From contig NZ_JALXPE010000010.1 in the NCBI RefSeq assembly GCF_025143365.1, forward strand, positions 1 to 64,000: a stretch of DNA of 64,000 bases, read 5' to 3'. Position numbers and translations under genes: made by a program. How positions within the stretch are numbered: position 1 is the stretch's first letter; each line of letters starts with the position of its first letter. Origin of the DNA: Microbacterium sp. p3-SID336. Lineage in GTDB: Bacteria > Actinomycetota > Actinomycetes > Actinomycetales > Microbacteriaceae. The notes below the pieces were generated by a model that worked only from the letters and a program-made list of their open reading frames with translations, had not been told where the DNA came from and searched no databases. This document shows, one piece after another, positions 62,508 through 64,000 of this stretch.

Positions 62508-64000
62508 TCAGCCGAGCGAGGTGAACCCCGCCCAGCCGTAGCCGATGATCGAGCTCGTCCCCCATCCGCCGCGTCCGTCGCCGCGGAACAGGTGCAGGTC
62601 GCCGTTGGCGGCGCGGGCGATCACGTCGTTCGTGCCGTTCCTGTCGAAGTCGCCGGGGCTGAAGATCGAGGTGAAGCCGCCCCAGCCGTAGCCGATCTCG
62701 CGCGGCGTGCCCCAGCCCCCTGCGCCGTTCGTGGGATACAGCCACAGACGGGAGTCCGTGCTGCGGAGGATCAGGTCGGAGCGCCCGTCGCCGTCGAAGT
62801 CCCCGGCGTTGAAGGCGGCGTTGAACCCGCCCCAGCCGAAGCCGATCTGCTGCGCCTGCCAGTTCGCCCAGCCGCCCTTGCCGTCGCCGCGGTAGTACAC
62901 GAGCAGGCCGGAGGAGTTCCGCGCGATGATGTCCGGGTTGCGGTCACCGTCGTAGTCGATGCCGCCCACCACGAGCGACAGCGCCTGCCAGCCGTTGCCG
63001 ATGACCTGAGCATCCCCGTAACTGCCGTTGGCCGTGCCGGGGTAGAGCAGGAACATGCCCGCGGCCGTGATGCGTCCGAGGTCGCGATAGCCGTCACCGT
63101 TGAAGTCGCCCATCGGGATCATGCGGTCGCCGGCCTGCCACCCCGAGCCGAGCAGTTTGGACCCGCGCCATCCGGCCGCGCCGTTGCCGCGGTAGAGCGT
63201 GAGGGTGCCCGGCGCGTTCATGGCGAGCACGTCGACCTCGCCGTCCCTGTCCACGTCGCCGGAGCCGGCGGGAAGGGCCCGCGGCTTGTTGACGGCGTCG
63301 CCGGCGCCCGCGAGCGCCGAGAGCACCTGCCAGCCGTTGCCGATGCGTCCGGTCGAGGTGAGAGCGCCCGCCCCGTCGCCGGGGTACAGGTAGAGGTCGC
63401 CGTTCGCGGTGCGCGCCGCGAGGTCGGCCATGCCGTCGCCGGTGAAGTCGCCCGGCACGAAGATCGAGGTCATACCGCCCCACCCCGTGCCGATCTGGCG
63501 CTGTCCGAGCCAGCCGCCCGCGCCGTTGCCGTAGTACACGGTGAGGCGACCGGCGCCGTCGCGGCCGATGATGTCGGGCTTCCCGTCGCGGTTCAGGTCG
63601 ATCCCTCCCACGAGGAGGTTCATGCCGCCCCAGCCCCAGCCGATGCGCACGCCGGGCAGCAGGCCGCCGCGGTCGTCGCCGCGCCACAGCATCAGGTCGC
63701 CGGCGGCGTTGGTGGTCAGGACGTCGGGCACTCCGTCCCCGTCGATGTCGCCGGCGGCGGTCGACAGCGTGACGGCGCTCCAGTCGAGATTGAGGCGCTG
63801 CGCGGACTCGAAGCCGACGCCGGTCCCCCGCATGAGGTAGACGCCGTCCGGCTTGCGCACGACCAGGTCGCGCGTGCCGTTGCCGTTGAGGTCGCCCGCC
63901 ATGATCAGCGACGTGGTGCCGCCGAGGCCTGTCGCGAGCTGCTTGCGGGTGCCCCATGCGTTCTTCGCGAACGGATAGCCCCACAGCACGCCGGCGGTGT
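62508..64000 (-). CDS. Secreted FG-GAP/VCBS repeat protein, C-terminal part (5' end outside window)
   Basis: At least 497 codons, open to the right edge. Nine to ten repeats of about 50-57 residues, each with a calcium-type D-x-D/N-x-D loop (GDFNGDGYRDLG, GDFDGDGRSDLI, GDIDGDGVPDVL) and a GWGGF/GWQALS spacer, folding as beta-propeller blades. Such repeats usually form the C-terminal part of secreted peptidoglycan hydrolases (for example GH25) or adhesins in actinobacteria; the N-terminal domain is not visible. Marks the end of the surface-glycan locus. Confidence 0.88.
   Translation of the reverse strand, partial: TAGVLWGYPFAKNAWGTRKQLATGLGGTTSLIMAGDLNGNGTRDLVVRKPDGVYLMRGTGVGFESAQRLNLDWSAVTLSTAAGDIDGDGVPDVLTTNAAGDLMLWRGDDRGGLLPGVRIGWGWGGMNLLVGGIDLNRDGKPDIIGRDGAGRLTVYYGNGAGGWLGQRQIGTGWGGMTSIFVPGDFTGDGMADLAARTANGDLYLYPGDGAGALTSTGRIGNGWQVLSALAGAGDAVNKPRALPAGSGDVDRDGEVDVLAMNAPGTLTLYRGNGAAGWRGSKLLGSGWQAGDRMIPMGDFNGDGYRDLGRITAAGMFLLYPGTANGSYGDAQVIGNGWQALSLVVGGIDYDGDRNPDIIARNSSGLLVYYRGDGKGGWANWQAQQIGFGWGGFNAAFNAGDFDGDGRSDLILRSTDSRLWLYPTNGAGGWGTPREIGYGWGGFTSIFSPGDFDRNGTNDVIARAANGDLHLFRGDGRGGWGTSSIIGYGWAGFTSLG

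Overview
The window is about 64 kb of gene-dense, high-GC DNA from an actinobacterium, most likely a member of Microbacteriaceae close to Microbacterium. Supporting markers are the MtrA-MtrB-LpqB envelope-stress operon, a WhiB regulator, DUF3499 and DUF5719 genes next to WhiB and ManA, and start sites in which a TANNNT -10 box lies 6-8 bases before ATG/GTG (leaderless mRNAs). This taxonomy is inferred from gene content, not from a search. There is no rRNA, tRNA, CRISPR array, transposase or integrase, and no gene-free stretch longer than 300 bases; the longest gaps are 130-170 bases.

Housekeeping and envelope-control half (1-26.6 kb). It opens with the 5' part of the long ribosome-hibernation factor, then comF, lpqB, mtrB and mtrA on the minus strand. 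A plus-strand run follows: GYPF-like membrane protein, DUF4129, DUF4350, MoxR ATPase, DUF58. SpoIIM-family (minus) and RDD-family (plus) membrane genes complete this set but are separated by a YCII/ECF42 sigma-factor cassette that lies between two near-identical 18-base direct repeats. Next come adenosylhomocysteinase, an adaptor/ATPase/FtsX-type permease efflux operon, DUF3499, a zincin-fold protein lacking its HExxH, DUF5719, a 1007-residue membrane glycosyltransferase, whiB and manA.

Surface-glycan half (26.6-64 kb). Almost every gene can be tied to one large cell-surface polysaccharide locus. It has two O-antigen-ligase/polymerase-type proteins, galE, GlfT2-like and GlfT1-like galactofuranosyltransferases, UDP-galactopyranose mutase (glf) and a short Wzm/Wzt exporter: together a mycobacterial-type galactan kit. 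A non-hydrolysing UDP-GlcNAc 2-epimerase and a UDP-sugar 6-dehydrogenase sit beside it. A second sugar cassette (3-dehydrogenase, aminotransferase, left-handed beta-helix acetyltransferase) at 55-57.7 kb would make 3-acetamido sugars; together the five enzymes could make UDP-ManNAc3NAcA. Assembly and export are covered by further glycosyltransferases, an MsbA/PglK-like ABC exporter, a second Wzm/Wzt pair, DUF2304/DUF6541 membrane proteins, a NodB-like deacetylase and an acyltransferase-3 protein. The window ends inside a secreted FG-GAP repeat protein.

Most unusual content: (i) a dedicated acyl-sugar module of KAS III, a free-standing acyl carrier protein and an LpxD-like N-acyltransferase in a monoderm; (ii) four paralogues of a distinctive putative GT-B family, in two subtypes, spread over 39-50 kb; (iii) a leaderless 12-codon leader ORF whose stop overlaps the start of one of these paralogues; (iv) a 17-base tandem repeat made of the stop-codon end of the deacetylase gene; (v) the repeat-flanked ECF42 insertion.
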